Shown piece after piece: positions 13,558 through 13,644 of a stretch of 13,644 nucleotides of DNA; the stretch's first letter is position 1; each line of letters starts with the position of its first letter. The notes beneath the pieces are model-generated. The model had not been told where the DNA came from. It did not search any database and was given only the letters and a program-made list of their open reading frames with translations. Position numbers and translations under genes: made by a program. Origin of the DNA: an uncultured Gammaproteobacteria bacterium (GTDB lineage: Bacteria > Pseudomonadota > Gammaproteobacteria > GCA-2729495); contig CAMYJV010000061.1 in assembly GCA_947258805.1 (NCBI GenBank), forward strand, positions 1-13,644, written 5' to 3'.

Positions 13558-13644
13558 GAGTCAATGGAGTTGCGGTCGCTTCCACCAGGTCAATGGAGTT
13601 GCGGTCGCTCCCACCAGGTCAATGGAGTTGCGGTCGCTTCCACC
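13558..13644. repeat. 29-bp tandem repeat (three units, reaches the window edge)
   Basis: Three head-to-tail units of exactly 29 bp (13558, 13587, 13616) share TCAATGGAGTTGCGGTCGCT followed by TCCACC or CCCACC. They differ only in the first two bases and one T/C position. The array follows the REP pair directly and probably continues past the right edge. There are no spacers between units. Each unit ends like a REP reverse copy that has lost its palindromic centre. Confidence 0.9.

Noticed and set aside
13558..13644. 29-bp repeats as a CRISPR array
   Set aside because: The units are directly abutting with no spacers, and no cas gene is visible; it is a plain tandem repeat.

Overview
The window looks like chromosomal DNA of a GC-rich environmental gammaproteobacterium. 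This rests on dispersed REP elements with a GGAGCGGCTTTAGCCGCGA core, a SirB2 protein, a Tat-exported HiPIP, a PadR-controlled RND-type efflux operon and a GGDEF protein. No phage, plasmid, insertion-sequence or CRISPR machinery is visible, and the exact taxon cannot be told from the sequence.

Layout from left to right. (1) 1-840: a leftward operon with a PadR repressor and the first 59 codons of an efflux membrane-fusion protein, coupled by an ATGA overlap, behind a tandem two-box operator. (2) 841-1230: a non-coding block with an AT-rich stretch and a REP array in 70-bp tandem units. (3) 1231-3570: a leftward membrane diguanylate cyclase, a rightward secreted TPR protein, and a HiPIP gene with its own terminator. 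(4) 3591-5247: leftward moeA (molybdenum cofactor synthesis) followed by sirB2. (5) 5389-11517: the central block, with a two-module VOC protein, the large and small subunits of an enzyme of the pyrogallol-phloroglucinol transhydroxylase / resorcinol hydroxylase type, and an NmrA-like NAD(P)-binding protein. (6) 11636-12805: a TorD-like chaperone, a 4Fe-4S protein gene cut down to its first codons, and a frameshifted cytochrome c; this resembles the remains of a second molybdoenzyme operon. (7) 13053-13644: a stand-alone receiver protein with a non-canonical phosphorylation site, then a REP inverted pair and a 29-bp tandem repeat running to the window edge.

How the genes may work together. 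The heterodimeric molybdenum enzyme is the heart of the window. Its large subunit keeps the active-site residues I recall for the Pelobacter enzyme (His, Asp-Ser, Tyr), so chemistry on polyhydroxylated aromatic rings is a reasonable expectation. Two features set it apart: an SCP2-like lipid/sterol-binding domain fused to the N-terminus, and an iron-sulfur subunit that has lost the ligands of what appears to be exactly one of three [4Fe-4S] clusters. MoeA supplies the cofactor step. The VOC protein and NmrA-like protein flank the enzyme and may act on its substrate or product, and the HiPIP is a possible periplasmic electron carrier. These pathway links are inferred from gene order only.
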